A stretch of DNA of 17,930 bases from Methanothrix sp. (GTDB lineage Archaea; Halobacteriota; Methanosarcinia; Methanotrichales; Methanotrichaceae): the NCBI GenBank assembly GCA_023229165.1, contig JALNZQ010000029.1, positions 1-17,930 on the forward strand, given 5' to 3'. The position numbers and the translations under genes were made by a program. Shown here piece after piece: positions 1-6,542 of the stretch. Position 1 is the first letter of the stretch; every line of letters starts with the position of its first letter. Under the pieces are notes generated by a model. That model saw only the letters and a program-made list of their open reading frames with translations, was not told the origin of the DNA and did not search any database.

Positions 1-2369
1 CCTTTCGTACCGTATATCGTGGTCAGGAGGTCGTACTTGGCTGGCCGGGTGTATTCAGACGATACCAGGAATTCGGCTGTGGCATTAAGCACCTCGCTCA
101 GAGTCTCCCCGGTCGAGATATTCGTATAGTTGTTAAGGGTGTAGTTAGTCCCAGCAATGCTCTTTGTGCCTGATTCCACAGTTGCGTTGGCCTTATCGAA
201 TGTGTCCCGCTGCTTCCTGATGCTTTCCAGCTTGGCCTCCAGTTTGGTCTTATTCCTGGAGAGGGCTTCAATCATCTCCTGTATGTTGGCAGGGTCGCTT
301 CCTGCGGCCATGACTTTCAGCTCTTTCTCCTCCGAAGGCATGACTGGGGGCGAGGCGGCTATGCTCGAAGCTGCGCTGCAGGCTTCTGGACTCAATTTAA
401 CATTGTAAGTGATTGTCCAGGAATCCCCGGGCTGCAGAGAGCCGAGAGGGCCCAGATCAAAGTTCAGATTGCTGCCTTCAATGGTGTGCTGGATTAGGAT
501 ATCACCAGAATATGCATAGGGAATAAATTCCAGCATCGGACTTAGCTCGTCAACGATGCGAATATCATGGATTTCTATTATTCCCGTATTCTTCACAGCA
601 ATGATGAAAGTGGCCTGCGTATTCGGATTTAAAATTTCGGTGGGTGTCGTCTTCGTGATCTCCAGTTCACCAGATTGCGTAAACTTGTTTCCGAAGTTTA
701 CCTGAGTCGATTGAACATCGGTCTGGTCAGACTTAGTCACTGCGACCTGGCCTGTTTCAGAAACCACAACCAGGTAAATATTGCCCAAGGGATAGGTCTG
801 AGTCCAGTCTGAGGAAAGAGATGGCATCTCCTCCAGCGTGTAGGTTCCGGGAGAGATGCTGTTAATGATGTAAGAGCCTAAAGCCGCAGGACTTGTGGAT
901 GTTATCGCAGTCCCAACTATCTCACCATCTTGTCTCTTCAGATTGATCATCCACTCACCTATGCCCGGTTCGTTTGTATCCCATTCGTTGTTACCATTTT
1001 TGTCTTCGAACTTCGTGCCAGAGATGGATCCTACGGCGCTCTCGCATTTCCATCCCACATCAACGCATGCTCTATTGCTCTCTACGGGTTCTTGTTGTTC
1101 ACCCACGTTGCCATATGCTGTGGCGCAATTCGTGAGATATTTCGGTGCCGCCATTCCTGGAGTCTTTCTATATTCTCTGCTCACTACGTTGCCATAGAAG
1201 TCGACCGAAATAATCAGTGTGTCTCCAGTGGCATAGTACCTTACTGTGTAGGTTTTATAGCCTTTTTCCGGTTTGTTATACTCTATTTTTAGAGTCTCCT
1301 TGGTCGGCGAGAAGGTATAGAAGTCCGAGAGCACCTCGCCATTCCTACCGTATGTCGTGGTCAGAAGGTCGTATTTAGCGGGCCTTGTGTACTCAGACGA
1401 TACCAGGAATCCTGTGGCATTAAGCAGCTCGTTCAGGGTGTCCCCTGTCGAAATATTCGTGTAGTTGCTCCGTGTGTAGTTCGTCCCAGCAATGCTCTTT
1501 GTGCCTGATTCCATAGTTGCGTTGGCCTTATCGAATGTGCCAAGCTCCTTCTTGATGCTTTGCAGCTTGGCCTCCAGTTTGGTCTTATTCCTGGAGAGGG
1601 CTTCAATTATCTGCTGTATGTTGACAGGGTCGCTTCCTGCCGCCATGACGTTCAGCTTTGTCTCCACGGCATTTATGACGGGAGGCAAGGTGGTTGAACT
1701 CGAAGCTGCGCTGCAGGCATCTGGACTCAATTTAACATTGTAAGTGATTGTCCAGGAATCTCCTGGTTGCAGAGAGCCGAGAGGGCTCAGATCAAAGTTC
1801 AGATTGCTGCCTTCAATGGTGTGCTGGATTAATGTATTTCCAGAATATGCATAGGGAATAAATTCCAGTATTGGACTTAGCTCGTCAACAATGCTGATAT
1901 CGTGGATTTCTGTTTTTCCAATATTCGTTACTGTGATGGTGAATGCGGTTTCCATATTCGGGATTAAAGTCACGTCTGGAGTCGTCTTCGTGATCTCTAG
2001 TTCGCCCGATTGCGTAAAATTGTTTCCAAAATCTGCATTAGTAGATGGTACTGCAGTCTGGTCAGACTTGGTCACGGTGACCACGCCGGTATCTGAGACT
2101 TCTACCGTGTAAATATTGCCCACGGGATAGGTCTGAGTCCAGTCTGACGAGAAAGATGATACCTCCACCAGAATGTAGGTACCGGGCAATATGCTGTCAA
2201 TTCTGTAAGAGCCTAATGTGGCTTGATCGGCAGATGTTGTCGCAGTCTTAACTACCTCACCATCTTGGCTATTCAGATTGATTATCCATCCACCCAGGCC
2301 CGGCTCGTTTGTATCCCATTCACTGTTGCCATTTTTGTCTTCGAACTTCGTACCAGAAATGGACCCTAC
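1..2369 (-). repeat. Tandem 1335-bp coding repeat (about 1.8 copies visible)
   Basis: Copy 1 covers about 2369 down to 1035. Copy 2 starts at 1034 and continues past position 1. Anchors give the same offset: the SdrD_B start (2369 vs 1034), the AGGGTCGCTTCCTGC segment (1626 vs 291) and the TGCTCTTTGTGCCTGATTCC segment (1492 vs 157) are all 1335 bases apart. Nearer the left edge the offset becomes 1338, because copy 2 has one extra codon (NATAEFLVSS against NATGFLVSS). Some stretches are almost identical at DNA level while others (for example the first half of the DUF11-like domain) have diverged, which gives a mosaic pattern. Confidence 0.93.
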
Positions 2370-3239
2370 AGCGGGCTCGCATTCCTTAAAGGAAACAGAT
2401 CCAAAACCGTAGGATTTTCTCCCATCATCGCATGTGACCTCACAAGTATAAGATCCCTCATTGGTGGTCTGATAAGTTGGTGAGTCTGTATCGGGGATCA
2501 TTTCACCAGAGGGCGAATCACCGGTATACCACTGGTATGAAGTTACAGTGCAGCCGCTTACTATTGCAGTTAAGGTGGCGGTGTCGCCCGGGCATATCAC
2601 CATATTTGCAACTGTGACGCCAAGCTCTGTGCATTTCTGGATCGTGACCGTCTTGCTGCAATTGCTGGAATACCCATCCCTAGTGGCATTGACAACGATT
2701 GTGGCCCAGGTGCCTGTCCCTGCAGACCATAAAGCCTTGGTGCTGTCTGCAGGATCGGCAGTTATAGAAGCACCCGGGCTTTCGCGGATCGACCAGACAT
2801 AAGTCGCGCCTGGTGTGGGGTTTGTTACCGATGCATTGTTTCCCGTAGATTTTGCGCAGACAGGCGTATCTGCAATAAATGCGCAGCTAAGCTCCGGTGA
2901 AGGGAGGACGAGAATCTCCGTCTCATTCTGGCTGGTACATCCCACTGCGCCGCTACTTATCAAAAGGCTGATTATCACCTTTGTAGGCTCAGTCACCAGC
3001 GGAGCCGTCCACTGGAAGGAGACATCACGAGAGGTCGTAGGGAAACCATCCGTTGCAGTCCACAGATAACTATAGATCTCGCCAACAGGCGGTGTTGGAC
3101 CAATAAAAGTATAGCTTTTTCCTGCCTCATACTGCTTGCACTCACCTGATGAAATAACGACAAGAAATATTATTATTAATATTGCAGCAATATGATTTCT
3201 TTTTTGGGAGGAGACACGTATGGGCATATTGAGATCCAT
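1..3239 (-). CDS. Large secreted repeat protein with Ig-like, SdrD_B-like and DUF11-like domains (partial, C-terminus off the left edge)
   Basis: Reading the minus strand from ATG 3239 gives 1079 codons with no stop up to the window edge, so the 3' end is missing. A second in-frame ATG at 3227 is the likelier start, because the GGATGGATC stretch then sits at ribosome-binding distance. A signal peptide follows (basic SSQKRNH, then hydrophobic IAAILIIIFLVV). Residues about 40-285 look like two or three cysteine-containing Ig/PKD-like beta domains. From residue about 291 (nt 2369) comes an SdrD_B-like domain (SISGTKFEDKNGN, EWDTNEPG), then a DUF11-like domain (ELEITKTTP, DELSP, LQPGDSWTITYNVKLSP), then a Lys/Glu-rich helical stretch and a further domain. 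The whole module recurs from residue about 736 (nt 1034). Many NxS/T sequons fit an S-layer-type glycosylated exterior. Family knowledge suggests a cell-wall or adhesion role; the exact function is unknown. It lies 15-27 bases downstream of the gene at 3255-4103 and is probably co-transcribed with it. Confidence 0.85.
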   Translation of the reverse strand, partial: MDLNMPIRVSSQKRNHIAAILIIIFLVVISSGECKQYEAGKSYTFIGPTPPVGEIYSYLWTATDGFPTTSRDVSFQWTAPLVTEPTKVIISLLISSGAVGCTSQNETEILVLPSPELSCAFIADTPVCAKSTGNNASVTNPTPGATYVWSIRESPGASITADPADSTKALWSAGTGTWATIVVNATRDGYSSNCSKTVTIQKCTELGVTVANMVICPGDTATLTAIVSGCTVTSYQWYTGDSPSGEMIPDTDSPTYQTTNEGSYTCEVTCDDGRKSYGFGSVSFKECEPAVGSISGTKFEDKNGNSEWDTNEPGLGGWIINLNSQDGEVVKTATTSADQATLGSYRIDSILPGTYILVEVSSFSSDWTQTYPVGNIYTVEVSDTGVVTVTKSDQTAVPSTNADFGNNFTQSGELEITKTTPDVTLIPNMETAFTITVTNIGKTEIHDISIVDELSPILEFIPYAYSGNTLIQHTIEGSNLNFDLSPLGSLQPGDSWTITYNVKLSPDACSAASSSTTLPPVINAVETKLNVMAAGSDPVNIQQIIEALSRNKTKLEAKLQSIKKELGTFDKANATMESGTKSIAGTNYTRSNYTNISTGDTLNELLNATGFLVSSEYTRPAKYDLLTTTYGRNGEVLSDFYTFSPTKETLKIEYNKPEKGYKTYTVRYYATGDTLIISVDFYGNVVSREYRKTPGMAAPKYLTNCATAYGNVGEQQEPVESNRACVDVGWKCESAVGSISGTKFEDKNGNNEWDTNEPGIGEWMINLKRQDGEIVGTAITSTSPAALGSYIINSISPGTYTLEEMPSLSSDWTQTYPLGNIYLVVVSETGQVAVTKSDQTDVQSTQVNFGNKFTQSGELEITKTTPTEILNPNTQATFIIAVKNTGIIEIHDIRIVDELSPMLEFIPYAYSGDILIQHTIEGSNLNFDLGPLGSLQPGDSWTITYNVKLSPEACSAASSIAASPPVMPSEEKELKVMAAGSDPANIQEMIEALSRNKTKLEAKLESIRKQRDTFDKANATVESGTKSIAGTNYTLNNYTNISTGETLSEVLNATAEFLVSSEYTRPAKYDLLTTIYGTK

Positions 3240-3254
3240 CCTTTGAAATGGTAT

Positions 3255-4103
3255 TCAGACTGATTTAATGTCGGCGCGGGGAACATCGACCACCAGGACG
3301 TTCATCTGGCTGTGATCGATATACCATACTTGTCCAAATTCGTCGATGAAATTTATCGTCAGCTGCAATAGGTGATTGCCCTCTCCAAAGAGCTCCCAGT
3401 TTACATCAATGCTATTATTAGAGGATATCTGTGGGATCTCGGATCCGTCGATACTCCAGCTCGCTTGATATCTTGGAATGAATTGACCTGTTATCTGGGG
3501 GACGTAGATGGAAGGATTGGCTATGCAGGTTATGTTATCACCCAGGATTTGAACATTGGGTGGGTTCAAAGGTATCCAAGCATTTATGGTTGAGGCTCGA
3601 TAGCATTGCGTGGTCCTTTCTGCACATTTTTTATTGGTATTACCATTTGTATCCCAACTTAGTACAAAATTCTTAAGCTCAATCGACTGGCTGCATACAT
3701 AGGAAAAACTATAGATGTCAAATAGTGATGTGCCGGGAGGAACGACATCAAGAACATATGCTCCCTCTTCCGCCCAGAGAGAACGCACGAGCAAATCGTT
3801 TATATAAATATCGGCAAGCAATATCATAGCCCTTCTTTCGGAATTCGCATTATTATTTACTCTGATCCAAAGATGGGCGGTCACAGGACTGCCAAATGTA
3901 CAGTTTTGCAGGTGATTGCCGTAGCCATCTCCCAGGTAGACCTCAAGCACACTTACGTCTCCTGCCCGGCATTGAAATTTGCAGTCCGGCCAATCTGCAG
4001 CAACTACACCATTAAATAAATTTATAAATATTAATAGTAAAGTCAATACAAATAGCGTAAATTTAATTCTTTTTCGAATATCTATGAGGTGCAACCGCAG
4101 CAT
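3255..4103 (-). CDS. Secreted protein of unknown function, beta-rich surface protein
   Basis: The 282-residue product has a basic N-terminus (IRKRIKF), a hydrophobic core (LFVLTLLLIFINLF) and a likely signal-peptidase site after GVVAA, so it should be exported. The mature part holds cysteines in CKFQC, QNC, YVC, KKC, TQC and TC contexts that could form disulfides. It also has sequons (NCT, NIT, NNS) and a C-terminal region with Ig/PKD flavour (WSIDGSEIPQ, a GEGNHLLQLTINF strand pair, then an FGQVWYIDHS segment). No catalytic motif was seen. The start is supported by GGATGA 5-10 bases upstream, with GGAG slightly further. It sits just ahead of the large repeat protein (15-27 bases) and probably forms a two-gene unit with it. 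A partner or accessory surface protein is a reasonable inference; the family was not recognised. Confidence 0.8.
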   Translation of the reverse strand: MLRLHLIDIRKRIKFTLFVLTLLLIFINLFNGVVAADWPDCKFQCRAGDVSVLEVYLGDGYGNHLQNCTFGSPVTAHLWIRVNNNANSERRAMILLADIYINDLLVRSLWAEEGAYVLDVVPPGTSLFDIYSFSYVCSQSIELKNFVLSWDTNGNTNKKCAERTTQCYRASTINAWIPLNPPNVQILGDNITCIANPSIYVPQITGQFIPRYQASWSIDGSEIPQISSNNSIDVNWELFGEGNHLLQLTINFIDEFGQVWYIDHSQMNVLVVDVPRADIKSV

Positions 4104-4119
4104 TTAGTCATCCGCTCCT

Positions 4120-4134
4120 GGCAAAATTTTTGCC
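4120..4134. promoter_or_regulatory. Perfect 15-bp palindrome upstream of the 3255-4103 gene
   Basis: GGCAAAA-T-TTTTGCC, with 7-base arms around one central base, lies 17-31 bases before the ATG on the minus strand. It would fall near the expected transcript start. It could be an operator; no known regulator site was matched. Confidence 0.4.
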
Positions 4135-4136
4135 CA

Positions 4137-4153
4137 CATTAATATGATTAATG
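4137..4153. promoter_or_regulatory. Perfect 17-bp palindrome, AT-rich, possible operator over a promoter
   Basis: CATTAAT-ATG-ATTAATG (7-base arms, 3-base centre) lies only two bases from the palindrome at 4120-4134. On the minus strand its CATATTAAT part could serve as a weak TATA box for the two-gene surface-protein unit. A symmetric site overlapping a promoter would fit a dimeric repressor; this is inference. Confidence 0.4.
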
Positions 4154-4218
4154 ACTGCCCACCAAGAAACCAAGGGTTCCGCTTGAGTCGGAAGATTGTT
4201 GTTACCCCTTTGCTTTTA

Positions 4219-4258
4219 AAAATGGAAGGCCCCCATCAAGAAGGGTGCCTTTCATTTT
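4219..4258 (-). terminator. Hairpin terminator after the 4277-5041 gene
   Basis: A 16-base stem, 14 of 16 paired, is formed by 4219-4234 and 4243-4258 around an 8-base loop. Read on the minus strand it begins about 18 bases after the stop codon at 4277 and ends in TTTTTAAAAG, a T-rich release region. This suggests the upstream surface gene is terminated here and the next two genes use their own promoter. Confidence 0.6.
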
Positions 4259-4276
4259 CCTTTGCCACAATTATTC

Positions 4277-5041
4277 TCAGAAGGCCTCCGTAATCGTATT
4301 CGTCGGCTTGGCAACAACTGTTATCTCCATCTGGCATGAGCCCAGGGGAGACTTGTCGTTCCCCGTCTTGGGGTAATATCCTGTGAATACTATATATTTT
4401 CCTGTTGGCTTATTTTGCCAGCTAGTGGTAATCGAGTTCGTATCGGGACCAGGCACTTTATAATTGCCATATCCGCCCCAGGTAACATGCTCCGCACCGG
4501 GGAATTCAGCCTCTGGGAAGATCCACCAGCGCTGCCGGACCTCTGGAGGGATGCTGCCCGTGCTATAGGTATAACTTGTGGCGTCTTCCGTGCAGATGAT
4601 GGTCGCGGCAGGTGTTGACTGCATTGAGCAATCGTTTGGCTTCATCACTCTGAACTTCGTGCATGCCTGATTGATACATGTATCTGCCTGCACTGCGGTG
4701 ACAAGCAATTCTACGGAATACCACTCGGCATAACCGGTCTGGGGGACAGTATACTGATATGTGCGCCCGGTTTCCCCTTCAATCTCCTGGGTTGAATCCA
4801 CGACAGCCCCATTACTATCCTTCGTAATCCATTTATATTTCCAGGTGATTCCGAGCAAGGTTTGTGTCGTATCAGGCGCAGGACCCGAGACTACAATGGT
4901 ATCACCTGGAGCTATATTCTTATTAGAGAAGGGACAACTGTCAACCGTCTGTGGAGGTTCTGCAGTTGTCATTCCATTTGCCAAAATGAATAACAAGCTT
5001 GTTAAAATGGCAAAAACAATCGTTCTTCGATATGAGGACAT
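4277..5041 (-). CDS. Secreted Ig/PKD-like protein of unknown function
   Basis: The frame is open from a GTG at 5071, but the ATG at 5041 is preferred. AGGTGATGG, a close match to the archaeal ribosome binding site, lies just before it, and the TATA box at about 5090-5099 predicts a transcript start near 5065-5070. This gives 254 residues: a basic start (MSSYRR), a hydrophobic signal core (TIVFAILTSLLFILA), then a mature region beginning near TTAEPPQ. The mature part appears to hold two beta-sandwich stretches. The first (SCPFSNKNIAPGDTIVVSG, then WKYKWITKDSNG) resembles PKD/Ig-like domains of surface proteins, and the second starts around CSMQSTPAATIICTEDA. Seven cysteines may form disulfides. 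No enzymatic motif was seen. It is oriented with the two surface-protein genes downstream but separated from them by a terminator. Confidence 0.8.
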   Translation of the reverse strand: MSSYRRTIVFAILTSLLFILANGMTTAEPPQTVDSCPFSNKNIAPGDTIVVSGPAPDTTQTLLGITWKYKWITKDSNGAVVDSTQEIEGETGRTYQYTVPQTGYAEWYSVELLVTAVQADTCINQACTKFRVMKPNDCSMQSTPAATIICTEDATSYTYSTGSIPPEVRQRWWIFPEAEFPGAEHVTWGGYGNYKVPGPDTNSITTSWQNKPTGKYIVFTGYYPKTGNDKSPLGSCQMEITVVAKPTNTITEAF

Positions 5042-5048
5042 ATTCTCC

Positions 5049-5100
5049 ATCACCTGAGATGATAAATGCACTCGATCAATATTTATACTTTACTATCAAT
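5049..5100 (-). promoter_or_regulatory. TATA box and ribosome binding site for the 4277-5041 gene
   Basis: On the minus strand AAAGTATAAATA (about 5089-5100) is a good archaeal box A with an A-rich element ahead. About 25 bases on is the predicted start site, and AGGTGAT then precedes the ATG at 5041. The short leader argues against translation from the GTG at 5071. Confidence 0.6.
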
Positions 5101-5200
5101 TAAATTTTGGCTTTATTTTACTTTAAAAAGTCATAATAAATAACTTCGCTGTCGTATTCTGGTTTACGAGATTATTAGCATTTATTTTTTCTTATTTATG

Positions 5201-5296
5201 AAATTATAAAAAGTATTGACCGCTATCTATAATAACCATATAGACATATTATCTATGAATACACGCATCCATTGATTCCAAGAGAATTTGGGTGAT
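5201..5296 (+). promoter_or_regulatory. Promoter region and ribosome binding site of the deacetylase-like gene
   Basis: The 260-base intergenic region between the divergent genes at 5041 and 5303 is strongly AT-rich. For the plus strand there are two TATA-like candidates, AAATTATAAAAAG (5201-5213) and CTATAATA (5227-5234); which one is used cannot be told from sequence. GGTGAT at 5291-5296 is a near-ideal archaeal ribosome binding site six bases before ATG 5303. Confidence 0.5.
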
Positions 5297-5302
5297 ATAT
5301 AA

Positions 5303-6385
5303 ATGTCATATAAGAAAAAAATGGCCACAATGGGATGCCTCATCGGCATTTTTCTGCTAGTTTCGATCGGATTAGCGCTATCTAAAGAGAGCATCGTCGT
5401 TGTTAATTTGATGATAGATGCAGATATAGGTCCTGCATCAACTTCTGAGCAAATAAAGATGGCAGAAGACGCCTTGATCTACCTCACTAATCAGATCGAT
5501 CCCAAAGGTCTGGGTGCTACGATTTATGTAACAGAGGATATGGTCCGGGCGGACAGGCTGGGAGTAACCTATCAGGGTACCATGAAGAACCATGAACTTG
5601 CTCTTTATGGCAATAGAACCGACGAGAGGCTCTCCAGTCTTTCCGCCTCCGATCAAGAGAAATTATTGACCGCTGCCAGGGATAAGCTTTATAGCTGTTA
5701 CGTCTGTGGAGGCGAGCACATGGCCATAAAAGGCTTCCGTCCCCAAGCATTTGATCAGAACGAGGAGACATTTAGGATTCTGGAGACGCTGGGGATGATC
5801 TATGATGCCGGATTCCAGGCGGGAGTCGTCTATCGCCCCGGACATGAGAACGCCACCTGGCCCTATGCCATCGAGGGCTATAACCTATACGCAGTTCCTG
5901 TGAGCACCTATCTAATCAACGATGAGCGTGTGTATCTCTCGGATCGGTACCTAAAGGAGGAGAAAAAGCTAGGCGGTTCCCAGTGGTATGATCTCCTCGT
6001 GAAAAAGTTCAATGAATGCTCAGAAAACGGAGATCCCATGGTGGTTATCTTCAGCAACCAGGTCTCAGGCAGCGGCGATTACCTTGATGCTTACAAGAAA
6101 TTCATTGATTATGCAGTCTCCAGGCAAGCAGCATTTGTAACCACATTGCAATTGGTGGATATGGCTGCGGCCAGGAAACGAGGAGGTCATATCGGTGCCA
6201 TAGCTCAGGCAAACGAGAGCCAGTTGTCTGCAAATGCCTCAGAGGTGGGCGTCATAGCCAATTGTCCCAGTTGCGATAAGTCGGGAGACGTGGCAGTGGG
6301 ATCAGTAATTAACGTTACCGTCCAAAAAGGTAATAAGTGTTTGAGTTGCATCCAAAATTCGACCAACTCCACACAGAATGCCTAA
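5303..6385 (+). CDS. Secreted polysaccharide-deacetylase (NodB-like) protein, probably degenerate
   Basis: The 360-residue product starts with KKK and a hydrophobic signal/anchor (residues 10-27). It then shows the layout of the NodB carbohydrate esterase fold: a first-strand acidic motif (MIDADIG, 37-43), a HELALYG motif (97-103) matching GHEIGLHG of PuuE-like deacetylases, the spacing DERLSSLSASDQEKLL, the RPQAF arginine motif (146-150) and LETLGMIYDAGF. Active family members remove N-acetyl groups from polysaccharides using an Asp-His-His metal site; here the HxxxH-type histidines are replaced by Tyr/Asn/Arg/Thr, so catalysis is doubtful. CxxC motifs occur at 132-135, 321-324 and 346-349, the last two in an Asn/Ser-rich tail outside the domain. 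It is transcribed divergently from the surface-protein genes, which suggests an envelope role, either glycan editing or binding. The start is fixed by GGTGAT. Confidence 0.75.
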   Translation: MSYKKKMATMGCLIGIFLLVSIGLALSKESIVVVNLMIDADIGPASTSEQIKMAEDALIYLTNQIDPKGLGATIYVTEDMVRADRLGVTYQGTMKNHELALYGNRTDERLSSLSASDQEKLLTAARDKLYSCYVCGGEHMAIKGFRPQAFDQNEETFRILETLGMIYDAGFQAGVVYRPGHENATWPYAIEGYNLYAVPVSTYLINDERVYLSDRYLKEEKKLGGSQWYDLLVKKFNECSENGDPMVVIFSNQVSGSGDYLDAYKKFIDYAVSRQAAFVTTLQLVDMAAARKRGGHIGAIAQANESQLSANASEVGVIANCPSCDKSGDVAVGSVINVTVQKGNKCLSCIQNSTNSTQNA

Positions 6386-6398
6386 GCACCAGCTGGCG

Positions 6399-6470
6399 AG
6401 CTATCTGGATCATAAAGGGTCTTCACTTTGTATTCCTCTCGGCGAAGCTATAAATAACTTCCAGATAGCT
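6399..6470 (+). promoter_or_regulatory. TATA box flanked by an 11-bp inverted repeat ahead of the CorC-like gene
   Basis: AGCTATCTGGA (6399-6409) and TCCAGATAGCT (6460-6470) are perfect inverted copies. A TATA box, CTATAAATA (6448-6456), ends four bases before the second arm. Start of transcription is expected near 6478-6482, giving a leader of about 60 bases. The arms may be paired regulator sites or a long-range hairpin. GAGGGGG at 6527-6533 is the likely ribosome binding site for ATG 6543. Confidence 0.45.
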
Positions 6471-6542
6471 TACCTTTTAGAATGAGCCGCCGGGGATTTT
6501 ATGAAGGAAATACAGCTAAAGGGATAGAGGGGGCACTCGACC

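Noticed and set aside
157..1743. Two similar 83-codon plus-strand frames (157-408 and 1492-1743)
   Set aside because: They are alike only because they lie antisense in the two copies of the tandem coding repeat; the minus-strand frame is continuous and has signal peptide and domain matches.
4277..5071. GTG at 5071 as start of the surface-protein gene
   Set aside because: The TATA box at 5089-5100 puts the transcript start near or after 5071, and the AGGTGAT ribosome binding site serves ATG 5041.
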